A stretch of DNA of 64,000 nucleotides, from the NCBI RefSeq assembly GCF_900167975.1, contig NZ_FUZU01000003.1, forward strand, positions 930,001 to 994,000, given 5' to 3'. The translations under genes were made by a program, and so were the position numbers. The stretch is from Ohtaekwangia koreensis (GTDB lineage: Bacteria; Bacteroidota; Bacteroidia; Cytophagales; Cyclobacteriaceae). Under the pieces are notes generated by a model. It was not told where the DNA came from. It made no database searches and saw only the letters and a program-made list of their open reading frames with translations. Each line of letters opens with the position of its first letter. Within the stretch, counting starts at the first letter, position 1. Positions 50,088-59,328 of this stretch are shown here, piece by piece.

Positions 50088-50121
50088 TCATAAACCAGTT
50101 CAGAATAAAACCGGCTTATGA
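50088..50121 (-). terminator. Minus-strand hairpin between lipoprotein paralogues 1 and 2
   Basis: Read as minus-strand RNA, 13 consecutive pairs form (two G-U), with an 8-nt loop; as plus-strand RNA two mismatches break it, so it appears oriented for the lipoprotein transcript. There is no U tract, so attenuation or mRNA processing is as likely as termination. Confidence 0.4.
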
Positions 50122-50161
50122 TGAAAAGGCAAGTGCAGCGATGTGCTTCTCTACAATATTT

Positions 50162-50770
50162 CTAATGCATAAGTGAATCTGGAAGCCACTCTTTTTTAAA
50201 TAACTCCTCAATCTTGTAGATGTTTTCCCTCTGTCCATCTAGGCATTCGTAAACACCAGAGTATTTTAAGCTTCTTACTTTATTTCCTGAAACAATGTCA
50301 ATGTATGTGCTTCCTATATCTGCAATACCGCTATCCTTACATTTTTTAAAGAGGATTTTCTCCTCCGGCAATTCGAACAATCCATAACTCTTGAGTTTCG
50401 ATAAGAAAGAGTTCGCTTCTTCGAGCTTACAGAGTTTTCTTGTTGTTATGTCTCTAGCTATATAGTATCCGGGGTCTTTTCTCATCTGTTCTTCATCCAT
50501 AACATTTTGCTGAATGTCAATCTTCTCCCAGTTATCACCTTTTAGCGAAAATATTTTATACCATCCGTGATTGATGTTGTCTCTAATACAAAAAATGACA
50601 CAAAAATCGCTTTCAATGGCTATTTCTTTAACATCCTTATGTATATCATCAATACTGGCATTCCCTTCAAATTTGGAATTCCATTGGTTATTATCCTTGT
50701 TTTTTCTATCATTATTCTTGCAGCAACTGCATATTATTGTAAGCAAAACTAAAGTATAAAGACTTTTCAT
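50162..50770 (-). CDS. Small lipoprotein, paralogue 1
   Basis: A 202-residue lipoprotein starting at ATG 50770 (MKSLYTLVLLTIICSCCK, lipobox ICSC). A longer in-frame reading to 50833 would run into the peptidase gene's 3' end. It shares with paralogues 2 and 3 the segments GNASIDDIHKDV, DFCVIFCIRDN, HGWYKIFSLKGDNWEKIDI, KLKSYGLFELPEEKIL, VSGNKVRSLKYS and IEELFKKEWL. The start lies 10 nt after the peptidase stop, so the two are surely co-transcribed. Function unknown; being the immediate neighbour makes it the best candidate partner of the peptidase. Confidence 0.72.
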   Translation of the reverse strand: MKSLYTLVLLTIICSCCKNNDRKNKDNNQWNSKFEGNASIDDIHKDVKEIAIESDFCVIFCIRDNINHGWYKIFSLKGDNWEKIDIQQNVMDEEQMRKDPGYYIARDITTRKLCKLEEANSFLSKLKSYGLFELPEEKILFKKCKDSGIADIGSTYIDIVSGNKVRSLKYSGVYECLDGQRENIYKIEELFKKEWLPDSLMH

Positions 50771-50780
50771 AATGTTGATT

Positions 50781-52199
50781 TTAGTTGCAGGAAGTACCTG
50801 ATATTCCATTTTTATACCGCCTCTTGATTTCATCCACTTGACCCTCTGTGAATCCTTTCTTTTTTAGAATTATATTGAATAATTCGCCCCATTGTTTTTT
50901 ATAGTCGAGCATTCCTTTTAGAATAAGCCCTTGTGCTTCGCGAGAATTGAGATTAGGGTACGCACTTTGCAGCCCTTCAGCTACTAAATCCAGGTAAGTT
51001 GAGAATATTGCAATATGATCATCCGTAGGTGTATTCTTAAACCAGTTATCTCTATCAAAATAATGCACTACTGCATGGAAGGCTTCGTGGCATACAGTAG
51101 CTGCAATGAACTCCTGAGAAGTATTAGAAAGATTCTGAGGATGAAGCTTTATAGTTACACCCACTATACCGTTGTATAATTCTACTGGTTCTGTCCAACC
51201 GTATGTATTATTTAACTCTGGTTTTTTTCTTATATCTTCGGCTGTCCCTTCCTTCAGAATCAAATTTACCTTATCATTTTTATTAAATATATCCTGTATC
51301 AGTTTATTATACTTATTTGCTATAGCAGGATTCAATACTTTTTTAGCAACCATTTTCAAACAAGGATCTTTCAACTGATTCTCTATACAGGCCACACAGT
51401 TGTCGCCTACGTAAAAGTCGTTTTCAGGCACTACTATTACTACTGGTTTTTTCGGGACTGGTTTTGTAGCACCCGTATTATTGCCTCCGCTTCCACCTGC
51501 CTTGGGCGATGGCCCGCTACCCATCGCTACATACGTACCTCCACCACCAGCCGGAGGTACAGCTATCATATCATCGCACATGCCCATGTTAAACGAAAAA
51601 GTGCATACGCTACTCAGTTGTGTCTTACGATCATATTGGCAATGGCAAGGATAATCGGTAACGGTTTCGACTTTGTAGGTAGTTACACAGTTTTGTTCAA
51701 TGCTTTTAACACATTGATTAACCAATTGTGTTCTTCCACCTTTAGATATACTATCTCGCTCAAAGGGAATTGAAAATTCTCCGATCAGGTTGCCTTCCAG
51801 ATCAAATTGCTGAAGGCTCCCTCTAAAAGGCTCATCTTTGGTATAGCTTTCATCCGGTATATAGCGGTATATAAATCCATAAAACCCGTCATCATACTTT
51901 GATAGAACCATGTTTTCAAAATAATCCGGTGAGTCGTCAGGTAGCGGAAAAGTATAATTCAGTACTCCACTATCAGGATCTTCGTATTTAAAAAATGCAT
52001 CTTTAATTTCGAGGCTGCTTACTCTTCCGTTTGCCGCATTGCCTTGCAATTTTGATAGCAGGTCTTTGGCAATTGGTTCATGATCAAGGTCTGTAATGAC
52101 AATTTTTTCATCAGGAGTCTTCGAAACGGGTGTCTCTTCATTACAGGATGAAGCCCACAGGAAAAGAATGGCGAAGAAAACAGGTAACCGTTTTTGCAT
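50781..52199 (-). CDS. Lipoprotein with HExxH metallopeptidase-like C-terminal domain
   Basis: A 472-residue lipoprotein (lipobox WASSC). An N-terminal beta-rich region (about 20-150) is followed by a cysteine-containing segment (CVTTYKVETVTDYPCHCQYD), a glycine/proline linker (GGGGTYVAMGSGPSPKAGG, about 220-255), and a C-terminal domain (about 265-472) with the zinc-protease motif VCHEAFHAVVHYF and a downstream acidic LVAEGLQ helix that could supply the third ligand. Linker plus separable catalytic tail, followed by repeated small lipoproteins and an orphan copy of the tail, resembles toxin/immunity modular arrays, but no secretion-domain marker is present. A housekeeping zincin role remains possible. 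Confidence 0.72.
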   Translation of the reverse strand: MQKRLPVFFAILFLWASSCNEETPVSKTPDEKIVITDLDHEPIAKDLLSKLQGNAANGRVSSLEIKDAFFKYEDPDSGVLNYTFPLPDDSPDYFENMVLSKYDDGFYGFIYRYIPDESYTKDEPFRGSLQQFDLEGNLIGEFSIPFERDSISKGGRTQLVNQCVKSIEQNCVTTYKVETVTDYPCHCQYDRKTQLSSVCTFSFNMGMCDDMIAVPPAGGGGTYVAMGSGPSPKAGGSGGNNTGATKPVPKKPVVIVVPENDFYVGDNCVACIENQLKDPCLKMVAKKVLNPAIANKYNKLIQDIFNKNDKVNLILKEGTAEDIRKKPELNNTYGWTEPVELYNGIVGVTIKLHPQNLSNTSQEFIAATVCHEAFHAVVHYFDRDNWFKNTPTDDHIAIFSTYLDLVAEGLQSAYPNLNSREAQGLILKGMLDYKKQWGELFNIILKKKGFTEGQVDEIKRRYKNGISGTSCN

Positions 52200-52254
52200 A
52201 CTTATATAGTTATGGTATAAATGGGTTCTTCACCAAAGCGCATTGCGCATAACA

Positions 52255-52326
52255 GATTAAAAACAAAAGGGCATGCTCTTATCAGAACACGCCCCTCTTA
52301 ACCCCTCAACACTTTCTCTTTCTGTT
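52255..52326 (-). ncRNA. Candidate short transcript or attenuator upstream of the peptidase gene
   Basis: A -7 element (52331-52338) and an intrinsic terminator (52260-52297) on the minus strand bracket about 65 nt with no ORF. The transcript would be a small RNA, or the terminator would act as an attenuator for the peptidase gene, whose ATG is at 52199. Confidence 0.4.
52260..52297 (-). terminator. Strong intrinsic terminator, 13-bp stem with GAUA loop
   Basis: Arms 52268-52280 and 52285-52297 pair fully as minus-strand RNA (three or four G-U pairs) and are followed by TTTTGTTTTT. On the plus strand the arms mismatch, so it is specific to minus-strand transcripts. It lies between the GH63-like gene and the peptidase gene, 61 bp before the latter's ATG. 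Confidence 0.75.
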
Positions 52327-52330
52327 AAAA

Positions 52331-52338
52331 CAAAACTA
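52331..52338 (-). promoter_or_regulatory. -7 element TAGTTTTG
   Basis: Full TAnnTTTG match on the minus strand, 132 bp upstream of the peptidase ATG and about 35 bp before the terminator hairpin. No -33 TTG. The rest of the gap to 52614 holds only a small TATAGCT-gca-AGCTATA palindrome (52456-52472). Confidence 0.4.
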
Positions 52339-52614
52339 TATAGCAGGGCATAATAATGTAAAGAGGGCTTTCACGGAGAAGCATGTACAGAAAATATAGA
52401 TAGCCGTGTCTGTATTAGTACGGAGAAATGGACACTGGATTTTGTAGGTATGTAGTATAGCTGCAAGCTATATAAGCGTTGCAACTTACATCAGATCAAC
52501 ATCATTTGCAATACTAATTGTACTGTTTGTTGGCTTAGCAGCAATTCTAAATATCCATCAAATCGAATCGCTTGTACAGGTGACAATGAACTTGGTCTCC
52601 ACAGTACTAGTGCA

Positions 52615-55236
52615 TTATGTATTCTTAGGTTGAATCAATTTCGCGACAAGCCCTGTCCAGCCGGTTTGGTGTGTGGCGCCTACTCCCCTCCCGTTGTCGC
52701 CATGGAAATACTCATAGAACAATATATACTTGTTAAAATCAGGATCGTTTTGAATACGCTTCTCATGATTATATACCGGGCGCATTCCGTCTTTATCTTT
52801 CGTGAAAATACTCACGACACGTGCTGATAGTTCATCGGCTATTTCAAGTAACGTCCGCATTTTACCGGAGCCTGTAGGATGTTCTATTTTAAAATCTTCT
52901 CCATAATATTGATAAAAGCGTTGAAGAGATTCGATCAGCAAATAATTTACCGGGAACCAGATGGGTCCGCGCCAGTTTGAATTACCGCCAAACATTCCCG
53001 AATCGCTTTCGCCTGGTATATATTTAACCGTAAGGTTATTCCCGTTGCTGTTAAAGGTATAGGGCTTGGCGTCATATACTTTAGACAACGCACGTATACC
53101 ATATGGAGAAAGAAACTCCGTTTCGTCCAGCATTCTTTTCAGGATACGTTTCATCCGGTGACCACGCAACAGTGATAACAAGTGGCGTTCTTTTCTTCCC
53201 TTCTCTGCCCAACGTGAAATAAGGTTTGCCAGGTCAGGTCTGTTCTTGAGGAACCATTCTAATCGTTCAGTAAACTCGGGATTGGATTCAAAAACCTCTT
53301 CATCGAGAATCTCTACAGCAAACAACGGAATCAATCCTACCATCGACCGGACTTTCATCCGGATATCTTTATCATCGGAAGTATGCAGAACATCGTAGAA
53401 GAATTCGTCTTCTTCATCCCACAGGTCAATACTTTCATTACCAATGTTTCGCATGGCACCCGCTATATATAGGAAGTGCTCAAAGAATTTTGTTGCCAGA
53501 CTCTGATACGTTGGATTTTCTTTCGCGAGCTCAAGCGATAAGCGCAGCATGTTTAAGGTAAACATCGCCATCCAGCTTGTACCATCGGTCTGCTCAATGA
53601 ATTCTCCTGCAGGCATTGGCGCACTCCGATCGAATACACCAATATTATCCATCCCGAGGAATCCTCCCTGGAAAATGTTATTCCCTTCGTGATCTTTTTT
53701 ATTTACCCACCACGTAAAATTCAGCAGGAGTTTGTGAAAGACTTCTTCGAGAAATTTCCGGTCGCCTTTGCCGTTTTGTTTCTCATCAATCCTATATACT
53801 CTATACGTTGCCCAGGCATGTACCGGTGGATTCACATCGCCAAGCGACCATTCATACGCAGGCAATTGCCCGTTGGGATGCATATACCATTCCTTTGTAA
53901 ACAACAACAATTGCTGCTTGGCAAATTCTGCATCTACCAACGCAAGCGGTATAGTATGGAAGGCTACATCCCACGCGGCATACCAGGGATATTCCCATTT
54001 ATCGGGCATCGAAATAATATCTGCATTGTGTAAATGCATCCATTCATGGTTTCTTCCCTTCTTGCGTTGTGCCGGTGGTGCCGATTTTCCCGGATCACCA
54101 TTCAACCAACGCGCAACATCATAGTAATAGAATTGTTTGCCCCATAACATGCCGGCGAAGGCTTGGCGCTGTATGTCTTTTTTATCTTCGTCTGCTATAT
54201 TTTGTTGCAACTCCTGGTAGAACGCATCGGCTTCTTCTACTCTGCTGTTCCATATAGTATCAAAATCACTGAAAGGTTTTGCACTAAAATTATTGGTGAG
54301 GCGGAGTCGGTGTGTAACTGCCTTTCCTGCCGGTACAGTTACATCATAATTAAATGCAGCCCGGGTACCCCGCGGACTCCGGTTTAATGTTCCTTTCTTT
54401 TTATTAACGATATAGTCGTTGATGCCATCTTTAAATGTACCCGTGGATGGGTAATTATAGAGCCGTGCTGTGTTCGTTTCATTCTCACAAAAAAGAGCTT
54501 CACCTTTTTCTTCTGTGAAAAGATAAAATCGTCCGAGCTGCGGATGAATGATGAGAATTGTATGCGCATCGTCCAGGTACATCTCAGGCCTGCGTGATTC
54601 GTTATTCCACTGCCATGTATTCCGAAACCAGATGTGCGGAAGTATATTTACGGCAGCATCTTCTGCTCCTTTGTTGTGTACAGTAATTTTGATCAGCAGG
54701 TCATCGGCATCTGCTTTGGCATACTCTATAAAAACGTCAAAGTATTTTTTATCATCAAATATACCCGTGTCCAATAGTTCAAATTCCGGATCATTTTTAC
54801 CCCTGCGCTTGTTTTCATCTTTAAGCCACTGGTATGGATACTCCCGCTGTGGATATTTATACAGCATCTTCATATAGGAGTGTGTGGGAGTGCTGTCGAG
54901 GTAATAGTATTGCTCTTTGCAATCTTCTCCGTGATTGCCTTCGTAGCTGGTGAGACCAAAGATCCGTTCTTTCAGAATAGGATCTTTCTTATTCCAAAGT
55001 GCGAGTGAAAAGCAAAGCAACTGTTCATCATCGCTGATGCCACCAATACCTTCTTCGCCCCACCGATACGCTTTACTTCGTGCTGCATCATGCGAAATAT
55101 AGTCCCATGCATTTCCGTCAGCACTATAATCTTCACGCACCGTTGCCCATTGACGTTCGGTCAGATAGGGTCCAAATTTTCGCCAGTTCTTTTGTTTAGC
55201 ATGATCCTCCTGTAGACGTACTTTTTCTGCGGTCAT
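52615..55236 (-). CDS. GH63-like (MGH1-type) alpha-glucosidase/mannosyl-glycerate hydrolase
   Basis: An 873-residue cytoplasmic (alpha/alpha)6 glycosidase. Visible features: the family opening KFGPYLTERQWATVREDYS, DAARSKAYRWGEEGIGGISD, an N-terminal beta-sandwich, the catalytic-domain signature WDVAFHTIPLALVDAEFAKQQ, QTDGTSWMAMFTLNMLRL and NSNWRGPIWFPVNYLLIES near the C-terminus. I use ATG 55236 rather than a TTG three codons upstream. The group acts on glucosyl- or mannosyl-glycerate and other small glucosides, so a compatible-solute role is possible. It lies 60 bp after a glucose-dehydrogenase-like SDR gene, likely the same transcript, so released glucose could be oxidised. Confidence 0.85.
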   Translation of the reverse strand: MTAEKVRLQEDHAKQKNWRKFGPYLTERQWATVREDYSADGNAWDYISHDAARSKAYRWGEEGIGGISDDEQLLCFSLALWNKKDPILKERIFGLTSYEGNHGEDCKEQYYYLDSTPTHSYMKMLYKYPQREYPYQWLKDENKRRGKNDPEFELLDTGIFDDKKYFDVFIEYAKADADDLLIKITVHNKGAEDAAVNILPHIWFRNTWQWNNESRRPEMYLDDAHTILIIHPQLGRFYLFTEEKGEALFCENETNTARLYNYPSTGTFKDGINDYIVNKKKGTLNRSPRGTRAAFNYDVTVPAGKAVTHRLRLTNNFSAKPFSDFDTIWNSRVEEADAFYQELQQNIADEDKKDIQRQAFAGMLWGKQFYYYDVARWLNGDPGKSAPPAQRKKGRNHEWMHLHNADIISMPDKWEYPWYAAWDVAFHTIPLALVDAEFAKQQLLLFTKEWYMHPNGQLPAYEWSLGDVNPPVHAWATYRVYRIDEKQNGKGDRKFLEEVFHKLLLNFTWWVNKKDHEGNNIFQGGFLGMDNIGVFDRSAPMPAGEFIEQTDGTSWMAMFTLNMLRLSLELAKENPTYQSLATKFFEHFLYIAGAMRNIGNESIDLWDEEDEFFYDVLHTSDDKDIRMKVRSMVGLIPLFAVEILDEEVFESNPEFTERLEWFLKNRPDLANLISRWAEKGRKERHLLSLLRGHRMKRILKRMLDETEFLSPYGIRALSKVYDAKPYTFNSNGNNLTVKYIPGESDSGMFGGNSNWRGPIWFPVNYLLIESLQRFYQYYGEDFKIEHPTGSGKMRTLLEIADELSARVVSIFTKDKDGMRPVYNHEKRIQNDPDFNKYILFYEYFHGDNGRGVGATHQTGWTGLVAKLIQPKNT

Positions 55237-55296
55237 TAAAATCAAATGGTTAGGAAAGAAATGATGTGTAAGACAAATCGCGTGTAATATAGAGTA

Positions 55297-56109
55297 CTAA
55301 CCATTATCTTCAAATCCTGGATACAGCAACATGCCTCCATCAACAAATAAAGTAATTCCGTTTACATACTCGGAGTCATCGGAAGCAAGCCATACCGCTG
55401 CGCGACCAACATCTTCGGCTTCGCCGATTCGCTTGGCAGGAATAAGTTTCAGCAACTGATTATAGGCCTGTGGTGTTTGCCATGCAGCGTAATTAATAGG
55501 AGTACGAATTGCGCCCGGGCCAATGCTGTTCACACGAATTTTCAGTGGAGCATATTCCTGCGCGATAGTTTTCATCAACATCATTACTCCTCCTTTAGAG
55601 GCAGCATAGTTTGCATGCCCTGCCCACGGAATTACTTCGTGCACCGAACTCATGCAAATAATTTTCCCGGCAGACAATGAACGTTCCGGTGATACACCGC
55701 GCTTTATAAATTCTTTGATGGCTTCACGCGCACATAGAAACTGGCCGGTGAGATTTATACCGATCACGTGATCCCATTGTTCCAGTGACATCTCGTGAAA
55801 CTTTGCATCCTTCTGCAAGCCCGCATTGTTTACCAGGATGTCAACGGTGCCATACCGTTTTATAGTTTCGCTGAACATCCGAAGCACATCTTCTTCTTTA
55901 CTAACATCTGCTTTTATAGTAAAGCCATCACCACCTTCACCCTTTATTTCTTTTAGTACCTCTTCTGCTTTATCAGCACTGCTGGAATAATTAACAACCA
56001 CTGCTGCACCGGCTGATGCCAACGCTTTTGCAACGCCCGCTCCTATTCCTGAACTGGCTCCGGTAACAATGGCTACCTGGCCCTGAAGCTTCTTTGTTTT
56101 TACGATCAT
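55297..56109 (-). CDS. Glucose-1-dehydrogenase-like SDR
   Basis: A 270-residue short-chain dehydrogenase: cofactor motif TGASSGIGAGVAKAL (16-30), NNAGLQKDA, catalytic Ser in CMSSVHEV, YAASKGG with Tyr/Lys, and the PG motif NSIGPGAIRTPIN. The ending SEYVNGITLFVDGGMLLYPG is the glucose 1-dehydrogenase/YgfF type signature. The best match is the NAD(P)-dependent glucose 1-dehydrogenase group; the true substrate may differ. It precedes the GH63-like gene on the same strand. Confidence 0.85.
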   Translation of the reverse strand: MIVKTKKLQGQVAIVTGASSGIGAGVAKALASAGAAVVVNYSSSADKAEEVLKEIKGEGGDGFTIKADVSKEEDVLRMFSETIKRYGTVDILVNNAGLQKDAKFHEMSLEQWDHVIGINLTGQFLCAREAIKEFIKRGVSPERSLSAGKIICMSSVHEVIPWAGHANYAASKGGVMMLMKTIAQEYAPLKIRVNSIGPGAIRTPINYAAWQTPQAYNQLLKLIPAKRIGEAEDVGRAAVWLASDDSEYVNGITLFVDGGMLLYPGFEDNG

Positions 56110-56229
56110 GTTGATCTTTTTTTAATGATTTACAATTATTCCTGATTTTCTGCAAGACAACATCGTGCGAAAGAAAAAATTGCACCTGCTACGAGTAGCG
56201 AAGTATCAACATGCTCACGATCTCATATA

Positions 56230-56267
56230 TAAAAAAAGCGGGATAATTTTCCTCAAATTATCCCGCT
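56230..56267 (-). terminator. Intrinsic terminator of the second RND operon
   Basis: AGCGGGATAATTT (56237-56249) and AAATTATCCCGCT (56255-56267), 13-bp perfect stem, 5-nt loop, followed on the minus strand by TTTTTTTATATATG. It lies 21 bp past the pump's stop at 56288. Confidence 0.9.
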
Positions 56268-56287
56268 GCATTTCTTTACTGATCAAA

Positions 56288-59200
56288 CTATATACGTGGT
56301 GGAATAAGTTTATATACTACCGGTGTTACAATGCGTGAAAGCAATGTTGAGCTGATCAAACCTCCGATCAATACAATCGCCAGCGGTGCTATCAACGGAT
56401 TGGTTGATAAAGCAATCGGCAACAACCCTCCAATGGCAGTAAGTGATGTCAACACGATTGGAAGAAATCTTACTTCACCCGCTTCGCGAATAGCTTCGTC
56501 TACGGATTTACCTTGCATTCGTAATTGATTGGTGAAGTCAACCAGCAGAATGGAGTTCTTTACCTCTACTCCGGCCAGTGCGATCAACCCGATGATGGCT
56601 ACAAATGAAAGCGGATTGCCGGAGATTAAAAGTCCTAACAACGCTCCTACTATACCGAGCGGTATAACACTGAGTACGATGAGCATACTCTTAAATGTTT
56701 TGAACATTAAAATGAGCACCGCGACAAACATGAAGACCGTCATGATGATGATTGTACCGAGTCCTCCAAAAGAATCGTTGCTGGCTTCTACATCACCGCC
56801 CATCATATAGCTATAGCCTTCAGGAAGTTTCATCTTCTCCATCTTGCTCACTACATCACTGATCACTACACTATTCAGGTATCCTTTTTCCACAGATGAC
56901 GATACCGATACCATGCGTATTTTATTATAGTGATCGATACTCAGTGGTGATGTCTCTAATTTTAATGAAGCGATTTGATCCAGCGGCACCGGTGCACCGA
57001 GGCGTGTATTCACAAACAGGTTATCAAGCGATGCGAGGGTAGCACGTTCCTTCTTGGGTGTTGTCAGGTATATATCATAATCCTCTCCATCGGCATCTGT
57101 GAAATTGCCCATGTTAAGACCCGCTACAGCAAGTCGTACAGTGCGATCTATATCTACGGTATTGATACCCGTCATTCGTGCTTTATCCTGATTGATCACA
57201 ACGCGCATATCACTTTTCAGATTGTTCACCGGGTTGTTCACATACAATGTACCTTCGGTTTGCTTCATCATGCTTTCAACGCGTGCTGCCAGTGTGCGAA
57301 GTGTATCGAGGTTGTCACCAAATAACCGAATCTCAACCGGTGCTACTATCGGTGGACCTTGTTCGAAATTTTTTACTTCAATTTTAGCACCGGCATGTTG
57401 ATTAAATTCATCGCGGAGCTGGTTGATGATTTCAAGCTTACGATCTGGCGATGTGTGCTCGTCCAATTGAACAAAAGTCTGTGCAAAATCTGTACGCTCA
57501 TTCTCCTGCGTTACGTTATAATATACCCTTGGATTTCCTTTCCCTACATTTGAAGCATAGTATTTCACTTCCGGAATTTTACTTACCGCTTGCTCTACAT
57601 ATCGTGACACAGAATCGGTCGCCTCTATATTAGTTTGCAACGGTGTAATCGTATTGATGATAAACTGTGGCTTTTCAGAGGCAGGAAAAAGACCAAAGCC
57701 TATGATCGGGAATAATTGCAGTGACCCTATGAAAACAACCCCTGCCACCACCATGGTGATAATGGGATGTTTCAGTGCTTTATCCAGCAATACAGAATAA
57801 CTTCCATGAATCAATTTCTGCATGCCGCGAAGAAATATATTTCCTTCAGCATTTTCATGACTCTTTAAAATGCGGCTCGATAGAAACGGAATTACTGTAA
57901 TGGAAACAAGCATCGAAGCAAGCACCGCCATAATTACTGCAAGCGGCAATCCGCGAATAAAATCACCGGCACCCTCCGGCAAAAATACCAGTGGCATAAA
58001 AGCGATGATCAGTGTTACTGTACATCCCACCACAGCAAGACCAATCTGGCGTGTAGCCTTCAGCGTTGCGTCCAGTCTGGAATGTCCTTCACGCATCCAT
58101 CGCTCTATATTTTCAACCACCACAATGCTGTCGTCTACCAATAAACCCAAGGCTACCACCAGCCCTACTATACTTAACTGATTCAGACTGATTCCAAAAA
58201 GGTTCAGCAATACCAGACCAATCGCCAGGGATAATGGAATAGAGATCATCACTATAGAAGCAGCTCTCCATCCTAATGGCAACAGCGTGATCGATACTAA
58301 CAAAATAGCAATGAGAAAATCTTTTCCTAAGCCAGCTAATCTTCCATTCACATTATCAGCCTGATCGAAATGGTGTACCATGTCGATGTTGGAAGGCAAC
58401 TTTTTAGCGAAAGATTCCAATACGGGTTTATATACCTTCTGTGTGTTGGTAATGTTCAATCCTGATTTTTGTGCAGCGATGACAAATACGCAACGGTGTC
58501 CATTCAACCTGGTGATGTGTTTGGTCTCATCAAAAGTAGTATAGGCGTCTGCTACATCTTTAAGAAGTATATTCTTTCCATTGGCAGAATATACAATGGT
58601 GTTCTTGATTTCTTCGAGTCCTTTATAGTTACCACTGGTTTTGATGCTGAACGACTTTGAACCCGCAACGATACTTCCTCCGGGAATGTTGGCCATTTCG
58701 CTTTGCAAACTTCCTGTGATAGCATCCAGCGGTATATGCATTTGCGCTATCTTTTCAAGACGCAATTCTACCCGCACGATCTGTTCAGGAAGTCCTTGTA
58801 TTTCTACATTCTTCAACAGCGTGATTTTTTCCAATTCATCCTTCAACGCTTCGGCATGAAATTTCAATTTTGTACGCGATGCATTTTCTGAGATCAACGC
58901 GATCTGCAAAATATTTACATCCGAGGGTTGAAACTTGTTGATCTCCAAACTAAATATATCCTCGGGTAATTCAGGGCGAAGACTGTTTATCTCGCGTACA
59001 ATTTCCTGGTATTTTTCATCCGGATCACTTTCATATTTATACTCGACACGAAATACTGCAAGCCCATCGCTGATCGTGGTGCGAATACGCTTCATGTCTT
59101 CAAGCTCATTGATCCTTTCTTCAATCGGATCAACCACCAGTTCTTCCATATCCTTCGGACTGGTGCCGGGATATACCACTATAACTGCAAACTGAGGAGA

Positions 59201-59323
59201 CTCCACATCCGGGTCTTCACTACGGGGCATGGTAAAGAGCGTGGTTATACCCAACGCTATTGCCATCAGAAACATCACCAGTGTAAACTGATAATTCTTC
59301 ACGGCATATTCTGAGATTTTCAT
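56288..59323 (-). CDS. RND efflux pump, second operon
   Basis: A 1011-residue inner-membrane antiporter, 12 helices. The start MKISEYAVKNYQFTLVMFLM, helix-4 motif LGLLVDDSIVVVENIERWMREGHS with both aspartates, and helix-10 GVEVKNSILLVDFTNQLRMQGKS are typical. It is only remotely similar to the HAE-1-like pump at 7256-10387 and closer to the shorter AcrB/MdtB-like family lacking the N-terminal ISRPV signature. The periplasmic domain has the EINKFQPSDVNIL stretch. Cargo unknown. It is the last gene of the tetR-tolC-adaptor-pump operon, 5 bp after the adaptor. Confidence 0.93.
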   Translation of the reverse strand: MKISEYAVKNYQFTLVMFLMAIALGITTLFTMPRSEDPDVESPQFAVIVVYPGTSPKDMEELVVDPIEERINELEDMKRIRTTISDGLAVFRVEYKYESDPDEKYQEIVREINSLRPELPEDIFSLEINKFQPSDVNILQIALISENASRTKLKFHAEALKDELEKITLLKNVEIQGLPEQIVRVELRLEKIAQMHIPLDAITGSLQSEMANIPGGSIVAGSKSFSIKTSGNYKGLEEIKNTIVYSANGKNILLKDVADAYTTFDETKHITRLNGHRCVFVIAAQKSGLNITNTQKVYKPVLESFAKKLPSNIDMVHHFDQADNVNGRLAGLGKDFLIAILLVSITLLPLGWRAASIVMISIPLSLAIGLVLLNLFGISLNQLSIVGLVVALGLLVDDSIVVVENIERWMREGHSRLDATLKATRQIGLAVVGCTVTLIIAFMPLVFLPEGAGDFIRGLPLAVIMAVLASMLVSITVIPFLSSRILKSHENAEGNIFLRGMQKLIHGSYSVLLDKALKHPIITMVVAGVVFIGSLQLFPIIGFGLFPASEKPQFIINTITPLQTNIEATDSVSRYVEQAVSKIPEVKYYASNVGKGNPRVYYNVTQENERTDFAQTFVQLDEHTSPDRKLEIINQLRDEFNQHAGAKIEVKNFEQGPPIVAPVEIRLFGDNLDTLRTLAARVESMMKQTEGTLYVNNPVNNLKSDMRVVINQDKARMTGINTVDIDRTVRLAVAGLNMGNFTDADGEDYDIYLTTPKKERATLASLDNLFVNTRLGAPVPLDQIASLKLETSPLSIDHYNKIRMVSVSSSVEKGYLNSVVISDVVSKMEKMKLPEGYSYMMGGDVEASNDSFGGLGTIIIMTVFMFVAVLILMFKTFKSMLIVLSVIPLGIVGALLGLLISGNPLSFVAIIGLIALAGVEVKNSILLVDFTNQLRMQGKSVDEAIREAGEVRFLPIVLTSLTAIGGLLPIALSTNPLIAPLAIVLIGGLISSTLLSRIVTPVVYKLIPPRI

Positions 59324-59328
59324 ACAGG

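Noticed and set aside
50099-50106. TTCAGAAT in the lipoprotein array
   Set aside because: Single octamer in the loop of a hairpin, with no phased partner.
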